A DNA stretch of 64,000 nucleotides, from NCBI RefSeq assembly GCF_009728145.1, contig NZ_WOCA01000003.1:186001-250000 (forward strand). The letters run 5' to 3'. This stretch comes from Ornithinibacillus caprae. Lineage in GTDB: Bacteria; Bacillota; Bacilli; Bacillales; Amphibacillaceae. The notes under the pieces are model-generated. The model searched no databases. It was not told where the DNA came from and saw nothing but the letters and a program-made list of their open reading frames with translations. Position 1 is the first letter of the stretch; every line of letters begins with the position of its first letter. Positions 1 through 7,967 of this stretch are shown piece after piece. Position numbers and translations under genes: made by a program.

Positions 1-534
1 TACAATTCGTTTATATTGCTTTCTTTTCTTCAATACCTTACTACGGTCGATAAAAAGTAGTGAAAAAGCCTCCCACAGAAAGATCCATCCACCGACAGTT
101 AAGCTTAAAATAAAAAGCTTCCACAAGATTTCATCATGCTGTAATGTCTGAAAAAAAATTGATGGAACAGTGAATAAAAAAGAAACGGATATATATAAAA
201 CCATTCGTTTTCGTTTTGTTATAAATTCATTATCCAGCAAAAAAAGTTGAAAACTAAAATAGTTTCTTATTCCTTCTTCTATTTCCTTTTCCATCCTAAC
301 GTCTTTTATCTCATCTGCCATATTAAATTCTAACGCAATTTTTTGATGAGAAGGAATGTCATTCATACAATCCTCTAGAAATGATTTAATATTAGCATTT
401 AAATCAATTATATTATATACAGAAGGTTTTAAGGATGTAAAAACATCATGATACCCTTGAACAGAAATGTCGATCATATAGTCGCCTGTTATTGGATCAA
501 TTGTGTAAAACTGTTCTAAAAAGCGATGCTTCAT
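1..534 (-). CDS. Hypothetical membrane protein, partial (runs off the left edge)
   Basis: An open frame of 178 codons starts at an ATG (534-532) behind a GGGAGGG ribosome site and is still open at base 1, so the C-terminus is missing. The first ~115 residues are hydrophilic and charged. Two hydrophobic stretches follow, at about 119-137 and 144-165, in the pattern of a paired membrane hairpin with a cytosolic N-domain. I do not recognise a family. The start and the reading frame are well supported; the function is unknown. Confidence 0.7.
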   Translation of the reverse strand, partial: MKHRFLEQFYTIDPITGDYMIDISVQGYHDVFTSLKPSVYNIIDLNANIKSFLEDCMNDIPSHQKIALEFNMADEIKDVRMEKEIEEGIRNYFSFQLFLLDNEFITKRKRMVLYISVSFLFTVPSIFFQTLQHDEILWKLFILSLTVGGWIFLWEAFSLLFIDRSKVLKKRKQYKRIV

Positions 535-603
535 GTAATCCCTCCCGTTCTTCATAAAAGAACCCTACTTACATGAATACACAAATCTTATCGAAAATAT
601 GAC

Positions 604-644
604 GGTGCCTGTCACTTGTCGAATTTCGACAAGTGACAGGCACC
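604..644. repeat. 41-bp palindromic repeat, copy 1
   Basis: Arms of 20 bp (GGTGCCTGTCACTTGTCGAA and its complement) flank a single central base, here T. The copy ends 2 bp from the stop codon of the Nudix gene, a position that suits a transcript 3' end or terminator. Confidence 0.95.
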
Positions 645-646
645 AC

Positions 647-1120
647 CTAAGTTTTCTTTATGTAGGTTGCTTGTGGACTATTTGTTTGTTCACTCCATAC
701 GGTTTGAACTTCAAAGCTTTCCGGCTCAAAGAACAATTCAAACCGCTTGCGAATATCTTCTTGCATCGGCAAATTTTTTGCTTCTTCAATTTTCACCCAA
801 TGCAACTCCCCTTCAGGTGGATCGTCCAGCAATTCCCCCGAAAAATGGTTCGTCCAGTAATTCATCATGATGTATCGAGCACGAATAGTGGGATTTACAA
901 ACTCCGAAATCCCCTTAAATATAAGATTTCTAACTTCAAGCCCAGTTTCTTCTTTCACTTCACGAATAGCCCCATCAACAAAGCTTTCAGGAAACTCCAC
1001 CTTCCCACCTGGAGGAAGGTAGCCCTTAAAATGATCATGCTGTCTATTCATTAATAACACTTCATCTCCATCTTGGATCATGACAACGGTCCAAAATTTA
1101 TATTTTACTGCTTGATTCAT
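647..1120 (-). CDS. Nudix hydrolase (MutT/8-oxo-dGTP diphosphatase-like)
   Basis: 157 residues. A complete Nudix box (G-x5-E-x7-REVKEETGL) lies at about residues 38-61, with both glutamates that hold the metal. Family members cleave nucleoside diphosphates linked to another group, often oxidised dGTP in house-cleaning roles; the actual substrate cannot be read from the sequence. The ATG at 1120 has a GAGGAG ribosome site about 8 bp upstream. The gene follows the GNAT gene at 1139 by 18 bp and is probably co-transcribed with it. A 41-bp palindrome begins 2 bp after the stop. Confidence 0.9.
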   Translation of the reverse strand: MNQAVKYKFWTVVMIQDGDEVLLMNRQHDHFKGYLPPGGKVEFPESFVDGAIREVKEETGLEVRNLIFKGISEFVNPTIRARYIMMNYWTNHFSGELLDDPPEGELHWVKIEEAKNLPMQEDIRKRFELFFEPESFEVQTVWSEQTNSPQATYIKKT

Positions 1121-1138
1121 AACATACTCCTCTACTAA

Positions 1139-1669
1139 TCACACAGAAATCTGATATTTACTATGCTGTCCATAAATAGATGCAATTCCTACTAGCTCAT
1201 AATTTCTTTGATAATAATCATTTAAACCCTTATTACTCGCTAGACAGTCAAAACGGACATATTTCTTCTGCTGTTCTTTCACATATCCTTTTGCCCATTC
1301 CATTAATGTTTCACCTATATTTCTACCTTTTAAATCACGATGCACAACGATTCGATGTAAATATACCACATCAGAGTCATGTGCTTTGTCTCCCCAAATA
1401 TCACAATCCCATTCATTCGGACTGTCCTCAAGTGTAACAGACGCAATTACCTTTCCTTCTTTTTCTACAATGTATGTAGTTCCGTTTTCGATCGACTCAA
1501 TAACCTCAGCTTTATTTCCATCCAAATCATGAATATAGTAATCCCACTGTGTCGTATTTTTTGTCTGTAGCCATTTAGCTGCCTGCTGTAACAATTGTAA
1601 AACATGATCTAGATCTTCATACGTAGCTTGTCTGAAATTCAATTTCTCCTTCTCAATCATTAACTTCAA
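1139..1669 (-). CDS. GNAT family N-acetyltransferase
   Basis: 176 residues with the GNAT layout: an N-terminal FRQATYEDLD strand-helix, a central strand VVYLHRIVVH followed by an acetyl-CoA loop of the (R/K)GRNIGETL type at about residues 128-135, and the late FDC-LASNKGLNDYY helix. GNAT enzymes move an acetyl group from acetyl-CoA to an amine; the substrate here is unknown. The frame opens with TTG at 1669, which has a GGAG ribosome site about 10 bp away; an ATG three codons later is the alternative. It is the first gene of a likely two-gene unit with the Nudix hydrolase. Confidence 0.85.
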   Translation of the reverse strand: MKLMIEKEKLNFRQATYEDLDHVLQLLQQAAKWLQTKNTTQWDYYIHDLDGNKAEVIESIENGTTYIVEKEGKVIASVTLEDSPNEWDCDIWGDKAHDSDVVYLHRIVVHRDLKGRNIGETLMEWAKGYVKEQQKKYVRFDCLASNKGLNDYYQRNYELVGIASIYGQHSKYQISV

Positions 1670-1769
1670 TGACTATCAACTCCACTTCCCATGATATTTT
1701 TCAATAGATCTCTCCAATAATTTCTATATCTCTCATTAGAATAACCTAACTTTGAAAATCTTCATATGA

Positions 1770-1961
1770 CTACTTATCCTTTAATTCCCTAACTTCTTCT
1801 TCCAATCGTTCAACCCTTTTTTGCAAATCATGATTGGAGACATTCTCACCTTTTGACTGATTACGTTTAATAACGATACCGATAAACCCAATAAATCCTA
1901 TAAAGACTACTGAGAATAGGACTAAAATAATAAAAGGTAAAAGATCAGAAAATTCCACCAC
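1770..1961 (-). CDS. Small membrane protein with C-terminal coiled coil
   Basis: 63 residues. One hydrophobic helix (about 8-31) is followed by a basic KRNQSK turn and then a heptad-rich KRVERLEEEVRELKDK tail that should form a coiled coil in the cytosol. The GTG start lies close to a GAGGTGG ribosome site. It is monocistronic, separated from its neighbours by 100-230 bp. I do not recognise a named family; the layout resembles short regulatory or membrane-stress proteins, which is only an impression. Confidence 0.6.
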   Translation of the reverse strand: MVEFSDLLPFIILVLFSVVFIGFIGFIGIVIKRNQSKGENVSNHDLQKRVERLEEEVRELKDK

Positions 1962-2147
1962 ACCACCTCATTAAGTTTCAATTATTTTCCTATAAATAGT
2001 AACATAATTCTAACTAAAAGTTATCTAATGATTAAAAAAATTCCTAAGAAAGTGCGCATGTATTCCGTTAAACAGGAACTAAAATAGTTTAAGTCGATTA
2101 TGATTTGAAAAATAAAACATTTTACATAGTTAATTACACAAAGCCTA

Positions 2148-2174
2148 CATTTTTATAGACTTTTTTCATACAAT
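2148..2174 (+). promoter_or_regulatory. Possible sigma-E promoter of cwlJ
   Basis: CATACAAT at 2167-2174 matches the mother-cell sigma-E -10 pattern (CATACA-T), with a weak ATTT-type -35 about 13-14 bp upstream. The cwlJ gene of B. subtilis is transcribed in the mother cell. The -35 match is poor, so this is a suggestion. Confidence 0.35.
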
Positions 2175-2194
2175 TCTTGTAGAGGTGATGAAAA

Positions 2195-2635
2195 GTGGCA
2201 AGAGTAAAATATACGGACAGTGACGTTGCGTTAATGGCTAGGATGATGAGGGCAGAAGCAGAAGGTGAAGGTAAACAAGGGATGCTTATGGTTGGGAATG
2301 TAATTGTAAATCGAGCAAAAGCTGATTGTTTAGATTTTGTTGATGTAAGGACAATACCGGAAGTAATTTATCAAGTGCAAGGTGGAAATTATTCGTTTGA
2401 AGCAGTGCAAAAAGGCAACGTTTTTTATAACAGAGCAAGAAGTGTAGAAAAAAGATTAGCCAAACAAACCTTAGACTTTTGGAGAGAACATCCTTCCAAA
2501 TACTCTCTTTGGTATTTTAATCCATATGGTGAGTGTCCACCTACCTGGTACGGCCAACCATTTGCGGGACCATTTAAACAACATTGCTTTTATGAACCAC
2601 AGGCTAATACATGTGAAAGTGCTTATAGATGGTAA
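2195..2635 (+). CDS. cwlJ: Spore cell-wall hydrolase CwlJ
   Basis: 146 residues, close to the usual ~142 of B. subtilis CwlJ, which it resembles throughout: the opening DVALMARMMRAEAEGEGKQG with the catalytic-type glutamate, GNVIVNRAKADC, SLWYFNPYGECPPTWY and HCFYEPQANTCE near the end. CwlJ is a SleB-fold cortex-lytic enzyme on the spore surface that acts in Ca-DPA triggered germination. There is no signal peptide, as is normal for CwlJ. It starts at GTG 2195 behind GAGGTGAT. In B. subtilis cwlJ lies next to gerQ; no gerQ is present here. A bidirectional terminator follows directly. Confidence 0.93.
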   Translation: MARVKYTDSDVALMARMMRAEAEGEGKQGMLMVGNVIVNRAKADCLDFVDVRTIPEVIYQVQGGNYSFEAVQKGNVFYNRARSVEKRLAKQTLDFWREHPSKYSLWYFNPYGECPPTWYGQPFAGPFKQHCFYEPQANTCESAYRW

Positions 2636-2637
2636 AA

Positions 2638-2666
2638 AGATCTCCACAGTCTGTGGAGATCTTCTA
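2638..2666. terminator. Bidirectional intrinsic terminator
   Basis: The 12-bp arms AGATCTCCACAG (2638-2649) and CTGTGGAGATCT (2651-2662) form the stem. A pyrimidine-rich tract follows on the + strand and a T-run on the - strand. It lies between the convergent cwlJ and metallopeptidase-like genes and can serve both. Confidence 0.85.
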
Positions 2667-2696
2667 CTTTAATCATTCAACTCGCCACTAGCCCTG

Positions 2697-3893
2697 TTAC
2701 AAGGTAATATAAAAAGCACCCTCGTCTTCCAATAAATCACCTTGTATGTATCCCATACCTTCAATATAGATGAAAGCATTTCGCATAATTGGCTTTTTAT
2801 CTAACACCAAATGTAATTTATTGATAACATTAAATTTTTCATGATAATGAGCGATAACAGGCTGTCTAATATGGTATTCCTTATTGTTCATATGAACAGT
2901 AAGGAATTTTTTATGTAATTGCTTATTCCTTTCTACGATAACATTCATTGGGTCGAATCCTTTAGAAATTATATCACCTAAAATAAAAAGGTGATGACCC
3001 TGTTTATGTTCGAATTGATTAAAAATATCTGATTTATCCTTTTTTATGCTATTAATAATGGATAATGTCTCCGTGCTAATTTCTACATCATCGATTTCAT
3101 CATAGTCCCATTCGACTTCTTCTTTTAAAATGTCATATAGAGGTTTGTCAGAATCAAAAAAGGTCTCTTTCCAGTTAGGAGAAACTTCATCTAATAATAA
3201 GCAGATAAACAATCCAGAACTATAACAACTTTTTCTAAGCAGCTTTGAAGATTCTCTACGGTCAATTAAACTCTTACTATATTTTCTTAAAACGTCATCG
3301 TATGTATAAGTGCTAATATGTGTATATGCATGTAATTCTACATAATAAGCTGGTCCTTCTACTGTTTCAATAGAAAGCTCATAATCCAAAAATTGATCGA
3401 TGAAACCCCTTCGATTTTCTCTTAGGCAAATAAACCTTTTTAGATTACTAACTTTATCTTCTTCAGAGGACGATATAACAGCATTATAAAGACAACTTCT
3501 TTCTCGATTACGAAGTTCCACATTTTCATTTATTAATGGATAGGTCATTCCTAGCATTTCATTAGGAAACCTTTTCTCTCCCTGAAGGTGTTGAAATCCA
3601 TGAAATAACTCATGAATTACTATTGAATATATACTTTCCATATCGCTATAATGATCTAAGTTGACTATGGCAGTTGGATAATCTTCATATAAAATTAGCG
3701 TATCAGCTCCATTGAATTGCTCATTCCGCTTTAAATAATAGTAAGGCTTACTACTTTGAGTTAGAAACTTGGGATGATTATACAGATAAATCCCTTCTGC
3801 ATCATATAGCGCAATGGCAACTAACTCAAAGCTTATCCAATACGAATTGACGTTTTGGTTTATTTTGTCGTAGAGATTAGTTAGATGTAACAT
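2697..3893 (-). CDS. Putative zinc metallopeptidase (HExxH protein)
   Basis: 398 residues, no signal peptide. An HELFH motif at 94-98 sits in a helix (SIVIHELFHGFQH), and a second acidic region ETVEGPAYYVE at about 176-186 is placed like the third ligand of gluzincin-type peptidases. The remainder is hydrophilic and of no family I recognise. The ATG at 3893 has GAGGGGA upstream. It is a single-gene unit convergent with cwlJ. Metal binding is a prediction from the motif; substrate and location (probably cytosolic) are unknown. Confidence 0.6.
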   Translation of the reverse strand: MLHLTNLYDKINQNVNSYWISFELVAIALYDAEGIYLYNHPKFLTQSSKPYYYLKRNEQFNGADTLILYEDYPTAIVNLDHYSDMESIYSIVIHELFHGFQHLQGEKRFPNEMLGMTYPLINENVELRNRERSCLYNAVISSSEEDKVSNLKRFICLRENRRGFIDQFLDYELSIETVEGPAYYVELHAYTHISTYTYDDVLRKYSKSLIDRRESSKLLRKSCYSSGLFICLLLDEVSPNWKETFFDSDKPLYDILKEEVEWDYDEIDDVEISTETLSIINSIKKDKSDIFNQFEHKQGHHLFILGDIISKGFDPMNVIVERNKQLHKKFLTVHMNNKEYHIRQPVIAHYHEKFNVINKLHLVLDKKPIMRNAFIYIEGMGYIQGDLLEDEGAFYITL

Positions 3894-3955
3894 GCGATCC
3901 CCTCTTTACTTAAATTTCCAATAATTTAAGTATAGCTTTATTAGCTCGAGTACCG

Positions 3956-4882
3956 CTACTCTTTAATTGTTTCATTCTTAATATCCCATTCACACTTCAT
4001 CATTAATTCTTGTTCTTTTAACTCGGCAGTAATACTACCGTTCATTTTTTCCATCAATCCTTTAGCAATTGGTAAGCCTAATCCAGTTCCTTTCCCCATT
4101 CTAGTCTGGTCCGCTTTATAAAACCGATCAAACATATGAATTGCATCTTGTTCACTAAATGAATGAACTGAATTACTAATCTTCAGTTGAATGGATCTAT
4201 CACGTTTCTTAAGTTGAATGGTTATATCTCCACTGGAATATCTAATTGCATTCAACACTAAATTTTCAATAACTCGTTTAACTGCAGATGGGTCGACCAA
4301 CATTATTATATCGCTTTTTGGAATATCGATCGTTGGTTCTAGGTTACTTTTATTAAATTCTTCATAAAAACCCAATAGCACCTCTAATACTAAATCGTTA
4401 ATTGTAACTCTTTCCATTTTCAATGGATAATCAACTTGATCTATGATCGATAGTTCGAAAAAATCCTCGAGTAGAATCTTTAATCTTTCCGCTCCATGTT
4501 TAATGGTTTTTATGTATTCTTTTCTCATTTCAGGACTTATTTCATCTGATTCTAAAAATTGAATATATCCTAGTATAGAGGTCATTGGGGTGCGAATATC
4601 ATGTGAAATATGAGATATTGCCTGTTTTAACTCGTTTTCAGTAGCGCGCTTCTCTGCTTTTACTTTTTTAGTTAAATCAATTTGGTTATTTATTTCCTTA
4701 GCAAGTTCCTCAAAATCTTTATCTAGATAGCTAATATGTATTTTCTTTGCTGTTTTATTATCGTTTAATTGATTGAGTTGCCGGGCTGCACTTTTCACTT
4801 CCTGTTTGAGTAGGTAAAAACGAGTGAGGACATATACCAATACTATTAAGACAGTTATCAATAGATAGAGCATACACCTCAC
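3956..4882 (-). CDS. Sensor histidine kinase without an extracellular sensor domain
   Basis: 308 residues. One N-terminal membrane helix (about 4-24) is followed by a coiled region and then the kinase core: H-box SHISHDIRTP with the phospho-accepting His near 94, N-box LVLNAIRYSS, and the G-box GKGTGLGLPIAKG. There is no periplasmic domain, so the signal is likely sensed in the membrane or passed from the neighbouring ABC transporter. It is the last gene of the RR-ABC-permease-HK operon, resembling B. subtilis YcbM in size and type. The frame opens at a GTG; an ATG at 4873 (after GTGAGGTGT) is an equally plausible start. Confidence 0.9.
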   Translation of the reverse strand: MRCMLYLLITVLIVLVYVLTRFYLLKQEVKSAARQLNQLNDNKTAKKIHISYLDKDFEELAKEINNQIDLTKKVKAEKRATENELKQAISHISHDIRTPMTSILGYIQFLESDEISPEMRKEYIKTIKHGAERLKILLEDFFELSIIDQVDYPLKMERVTINDLVLEVLLGFYEEFNKSNLEPTIDIPKSDIIMLVDPSAVKRVIENLVLNAIRYSSGDITIQLKKRDRSIQLKISNSVHSFSEQDAIHMFDRFYKADQTRMGKGTGLGLPIAKGLMEKMNGSITAELKEQELMMKCEWDIKNETIKE

Positions 4883-4894
4883 CCACTTTCTTTG

Positions 4895-5644
4895 TTACTT
4901 AATTTCTTTTCTTTGAAAAATAAAGCTTCCTATTACTCCAAATGCTATAAAAGTTACAATCGGAACAACCACAAGCGATAGTACGTCACTACTTTCTAAC
5001 CTGTTAACAATAATAATGTCGTATACTAACTTAAATATAGAATGATTAAGAATTGGTTCAAAAAAAGGCACTCTTGCTGCTAAAACTTGCAGTGGCCAAT
5101 CAACGAATATAAAAAACATTAGAAGAAATCCAATCGTTTTCCCACTGTCGGTGAATAGGATAGAAAAAACTGCCATGATGGAGGCAAAAGCTGCCCCATA
5201 CAAAATAATTAACCCTGTAGTTTGTAAATAAAAAGTCCATTCCGGCATATCTTGAAAACCAAAATAAATGGAACTTACACCAGTCATAACAATCGGTAAT
5301 ATTAATGATATGATAATGGTTCCAATCGAAAATATCATAAGTTTTGCAAAATATATACGTAACCTACTATTACCAGAAGAAGCGATGCTTTTCATCGTGC
5401 CCATGGAATATTCACTTGAAATAAAGAAACCCGCTAAAATACTTGGAAGCAGTTTTACGATATTAGCATGAACGCCTAGAACATTATCCAAATAATAAGC
5501 CTTCACAGTAGGCAGACCAGAGCTACCATTATCAAACTCCAAAAGAGGAAATAAAACTGCAATACCTATTAATATCCATGTTAGGAACCGAAATGACCGA
5601 TCCTTTCTTAATTTATACCATTCCGTTTTCATTAAATTACCCAT
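4895..5644 (-). CDS. ABC-2 type transporter permease (lantibiotic/bacitracin-export type)
   Basis: 249 residues with six hydrophobic segments, an opening MKTEWYKLRKDRSFR typical of lantibiotic-immunity permeases and a basic C-terminus. I place the start at the ATG 5644, inside the 3' end of the ATPase gene (ATGGGTAA overlap), because GGAGGGG lies 6 bp upstream; this implies translational coupling. It pairs with the ATPase at 5637-6560 to export a compound or protect the membrane. The two-component genes on both sides suggest control by an antimicrobial or membrane signal, which is inference. Confidence 0.88.
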   Translation of the reverse strand: MGNLMKTEWYKLRKDRSFRFLTWILIGIAVLFPLLEFDNGSSGLPTVKAYYLDNVLGVHANIVKLLPSILAGFFISSEYSMGTMKSIASSGNSRLRIYFAKLMIFSIGTIIISLILPIVMTGVSSIYFGFQDMPEWTFYLQTTGLIILYGAAFASIMAVFSILFTDSGKTIGFLLMFFIFVDWPLQVLAARVPFFEPILNHSIFKLVYDIIIVNRLESSDVLSLVVVPIVTFIAFGVIGSFIFQRKEIK

Positions 5645-6560
5645 GCTGTACCCCTCCAATACGATTACTAAAGAAGGATTCCAAATCTTCACCCTTTGGC
5701 ATGAATTCTTCGATTACTAATCCTTCATTCGTTAATACTTTAGAGACTTTTCCTGGTACATCTACATAGGCAAATAACTTAATTATACCATCTGGCATTA
5801 CTTCGAATTCTTGCGTTGATAAGTGACTCTCGATAATAGTTGTCGCTTTGGTTGGGTTATCTACTTTAATATGCAAGTATTGCTGACATTTTTCATTAAG
5901 TTCTTTTGCTGATAATTGCTCTAATAATTCTCCATTATGAATAATTCCATAATGAGTTGCTAGTAAATGAAGTTCACTTAAAATATGGCTTGAGACTAAA
6001 ATTGTAATACCGTACTCTTTATTAAGCTTCTTTAATAATTCCCGTACTTCGACTACTCCCATAGGATCTAGTCCATTTATGGGCTCATCAAGAATCAGGA
6101 ATTCAGGATCTCCTAATAAAGCTATTGCAAGCCCTAAACGCTGCTTCATTCCTAAAGAAAAATCTTTAGCTTTCTTTTTTCCTGTATCCTGTAATCCTAC
6201 TAGTGCAAGCGTATTTTCAACACAATCCTTCCCTGGTATACCCTTTAAAAGCCGATGTGCTTCTAAATTTTCAGCAGCTGTCATTTGCGGATATAAAGCA
6301 GGACCTTCAATAATTGTTCCGATTCGTTTTCTTGCTTCGATAATCATTCGTTCATTGTTTTCTCCAAATAATTCAAATGTACCTGTTGTTGGATTCCCTA
6401 AACCTGTTATTAAACGAATTAACGTTGATTTTCCAGCACCATTTTGTCCAATAAAACCATAGATAGCCCCCTTTTTAATAGCCATACTTACTTTATTAAG
6501 TGCCATTTTATTATGATATTTCTTAGACAATCGGTTGGTTTTTAAAATATACTCATTCAT
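5637..6560 (-). CDS. ABC transporter ATP-binding protein (BcrA/YcbN-like)
   Basis: 307 residues, the same length as B. subtilis YcbN. It has Walker A GQNGAGKST, the ABC signature in the variant form FSLGMKQR, and Walker B FLILDEPINGLDP, followed by the ~85-residue C-terminal extension usual in bacitracin/lantibiotic exporters. The ATG at 6560 has GGGAGGG 8 bp upstream. The product should power the permease encoded just downstream. It follows the response regulator gene by about 120 bp. Confidence 0.92.
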   Translation of the reverse strand: MNEYILKTNRLSKKYHNKMALNKVSMAIKKGAIYGFIGQNGAGKSTLIRLITGLGNPTTGTFELFGENNERMIIEARKRIGTIIEGPALYPQMTAAENLEAHRLLKGIPGKDCVENTLALVGLQDTGKKKAKDFSLGMKQRLGLAIALLGDPEFLILDEPINGLDPMGVVEVRELLKKLNKEYGITILVSSHILSELHLLATHYGIIHNGELLEQLSAKELNEKCQQYLHIKVDNPTKATTIIESHLSTQEFEVMPDGIIKLFAYVDVPGKVSKVLTNEGLVIEEFMPKGEDLESFFSNRIGGVQHG

Positions 6561-6680
6561 CAAGGTTTCCCTCCCTAAATCATCATCTACTGCATGTACA
6601 AAAGGATTAACCTTTTTAACACTCTTTTTACTATAAGAAGAGAAACATAAGAAAGTCTTAAGATAAACCTTAAGAAAACC

Positions 6681-7373
6681 TTAAGTTTTAAGTCTATATC
6701 CCAATCCCCAAATCGTTTCAATATACTCTTCATTTGGATTTTCCTTCGAGAGCTTACTCCTGATATTACTCAGATGTACATTAATTGTATTGTCATCTCC
6801 ATAAAACTTCTCATTCCAGACACTCTCAAATAAATTAGCCTTTGTGAATACCTTATTTGGGGATGACATCATCAAGAATAATATCTCATATTCCCGCGCC
6901 GTTAATTTGAGCTCATTTCCATTCACCTTCACTATTTTTGCTTCTGTATCCATGACAATATCTTTATGATAAATCTCATTATTTAAAGGAACATAGGAAA
7001 TAGGACGATACCTTCTTAGACAAGAGTCAATTCTAGCAGAGACCTCTTCAATATCGAAAGGTTTTGTAATATAGTCATCTGCACCAGCCCTTAAGGCACT
7101 AATTTTCGTTTGAGTTTCAAGTTTAGCAGAAATAACAATGACAGGTACATCACTCTCTTTTGTTACCTTCTTTAAAATCTTCTCACCAGACAAACCTGGA
7201 AGCATTAAGTCAATTAAGACCATATCCCATTTGTGACTTTCTAGATAGATGATTGCTTCTGTCCCCGAATAAGCAGGCTTCGGTGTATAGCCATTTTTGC
7301 TAATAATATTACAAAGTAATCGATTAATATCTTCATCATCTTCAACTATTAAAATATTTACTGATTCACTCAT
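6681..7373 (-). CDS. OmpR/PhoB-family response regulator
   Basis: 230 residues: a receiver domain with acidic pocket EDDED and phospho-acceptor Asp near 55 (IDLMLPG), conserved Lys in DDYITKPF, and a winged-helix output domain ending in the typical ETIWGLGYRLK. I start it at the ATG 7373, which has GAGGAG about 7 bp upstream; the open frame extends further but without a ribosome site. It is the first gene of the operon with the ABC exporter and histidine kinase. Its closest layout is the YcbL-type systems of B. subtilis. Confidence 0.92.
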   Translation of the reverse strand: MSESVNILIVEDDEDINRLLCNIISKNGYTPKPAYSGTEAIIYLESHKWDMVLIDLMLPGLSGEKILKKVTKESDVPVIVISAKLETQTKISALRAGADDYITKPFDIEEVSARIDSCLRRYRPISYVPLNNEIYHKDIVMDTEAKIVKVNGNELKLTAREYEILFLMMSSPNKVFTKANLFESVWNEKFYGDDNTINVHLSNIRSKLSKENPNEEYIETIWGLGYRLKT

Positions 7374-7506
7374 TTTATTCTCCTCATAATTATTAACATT
7401 ATCATTCATTGAAATAAGTTCCGTGTCAAGTAATGAATAACAAAAAGGTGAAAAGAAGACATGCATCTTTAAAAGGCCAAGGCCGTCACTTATATCCTTA
7501 TAAAAA

Positions 7507-7545
7507 ATAAACTCACACTGTGCATGTAAATGCTGTGCGAGTTTA
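7507..7545 (-). terminator. Intrinsic terminator of the 7595-7867 gene
   Basis: An imperfect inverted repeat (AAACTCRCAC-type arms, 7510-7543) is followed on the - strand by ATTTTTTATA. It lies downstream of the small coiled-coil gene and upstream of the response regulator. Confidence 0.65.
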
Positions 7546-7594
7546 TATGCGAATATCAACCTAGTCTTTATAAAATATCCCTTAAAAATTCCAC

Positions 7595-7867
7595 TTATAA
7601 TACATCATTATTATTTTGCTGTGCTTCCTTCACTTGTTGTCGAATGTCGTGAAGCTCTTCGTACGCTTGTTGGAACTGCGGATTCTCTGTTGCTTCGGTC
7701 CCAGCCTGTTGAGCTTTCTCGAGAATTTGCTCTGCTTGTTGCAATTGTTGTTCAGCTTGTTCCAGTAATTCAGGATTAGAACCCTTTGCTTGTAGTACAG
7801 CTGCTTGAGCATCTTTCACTTGCCGGCTCGCATGTTGTAATTGATCATGTAAATTCCCATTTTCCAT
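7595..7867 (-). CDS. Small Gln-rich coiled-coil protein
   Basis: 90 residues, starting at the ATG 7867 with GGAGG about 8 bp upstream. Nearly the whole chain is amphipathic helix rich in Gln, Ala and Glu (for example LLEQAEQQLQQAEQILEKAQ), so a coiled coil is expected. There is no signal peptide or membrane segment. Similar short helical proteins of unknown function are common in Bacillaceae, some of them sporulation-linked, but I cannot assign this one. It has its own terminator and stands alone. Confidence 0.75.
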   Translation of the reverse strand: MENGNLHDQLQHASRQVKDAQAAVLQAKGSNPELLEQAEQQLQQAEQILEKAQQAGTEATENPQFQQAYEELHDIRQQVKEAQQNNNDVL

Positions 7868-7967
7868 AGTAATAACCTCCATTCTTTTTCCATGAAAATC
7901 TCTAATTATTCTTCCTTAGATTTTCCTGCTACGTATGTTTACATACATACTACAATGAAGCATATAA

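Noticed and set aside
599-1054. Long + strand frame beginning in the palindrome
   Set aside because: It is antisense to the Nudix gene and has no ribosome site; the Nudix box on the other strand is unambiguous.
5645-5692. Longer N-terminus for the ABC permease
   Set aside because: The extra codons are the out-of-frame end of the ATPase gene; the ATG at 5644 has a strong ribosome site.
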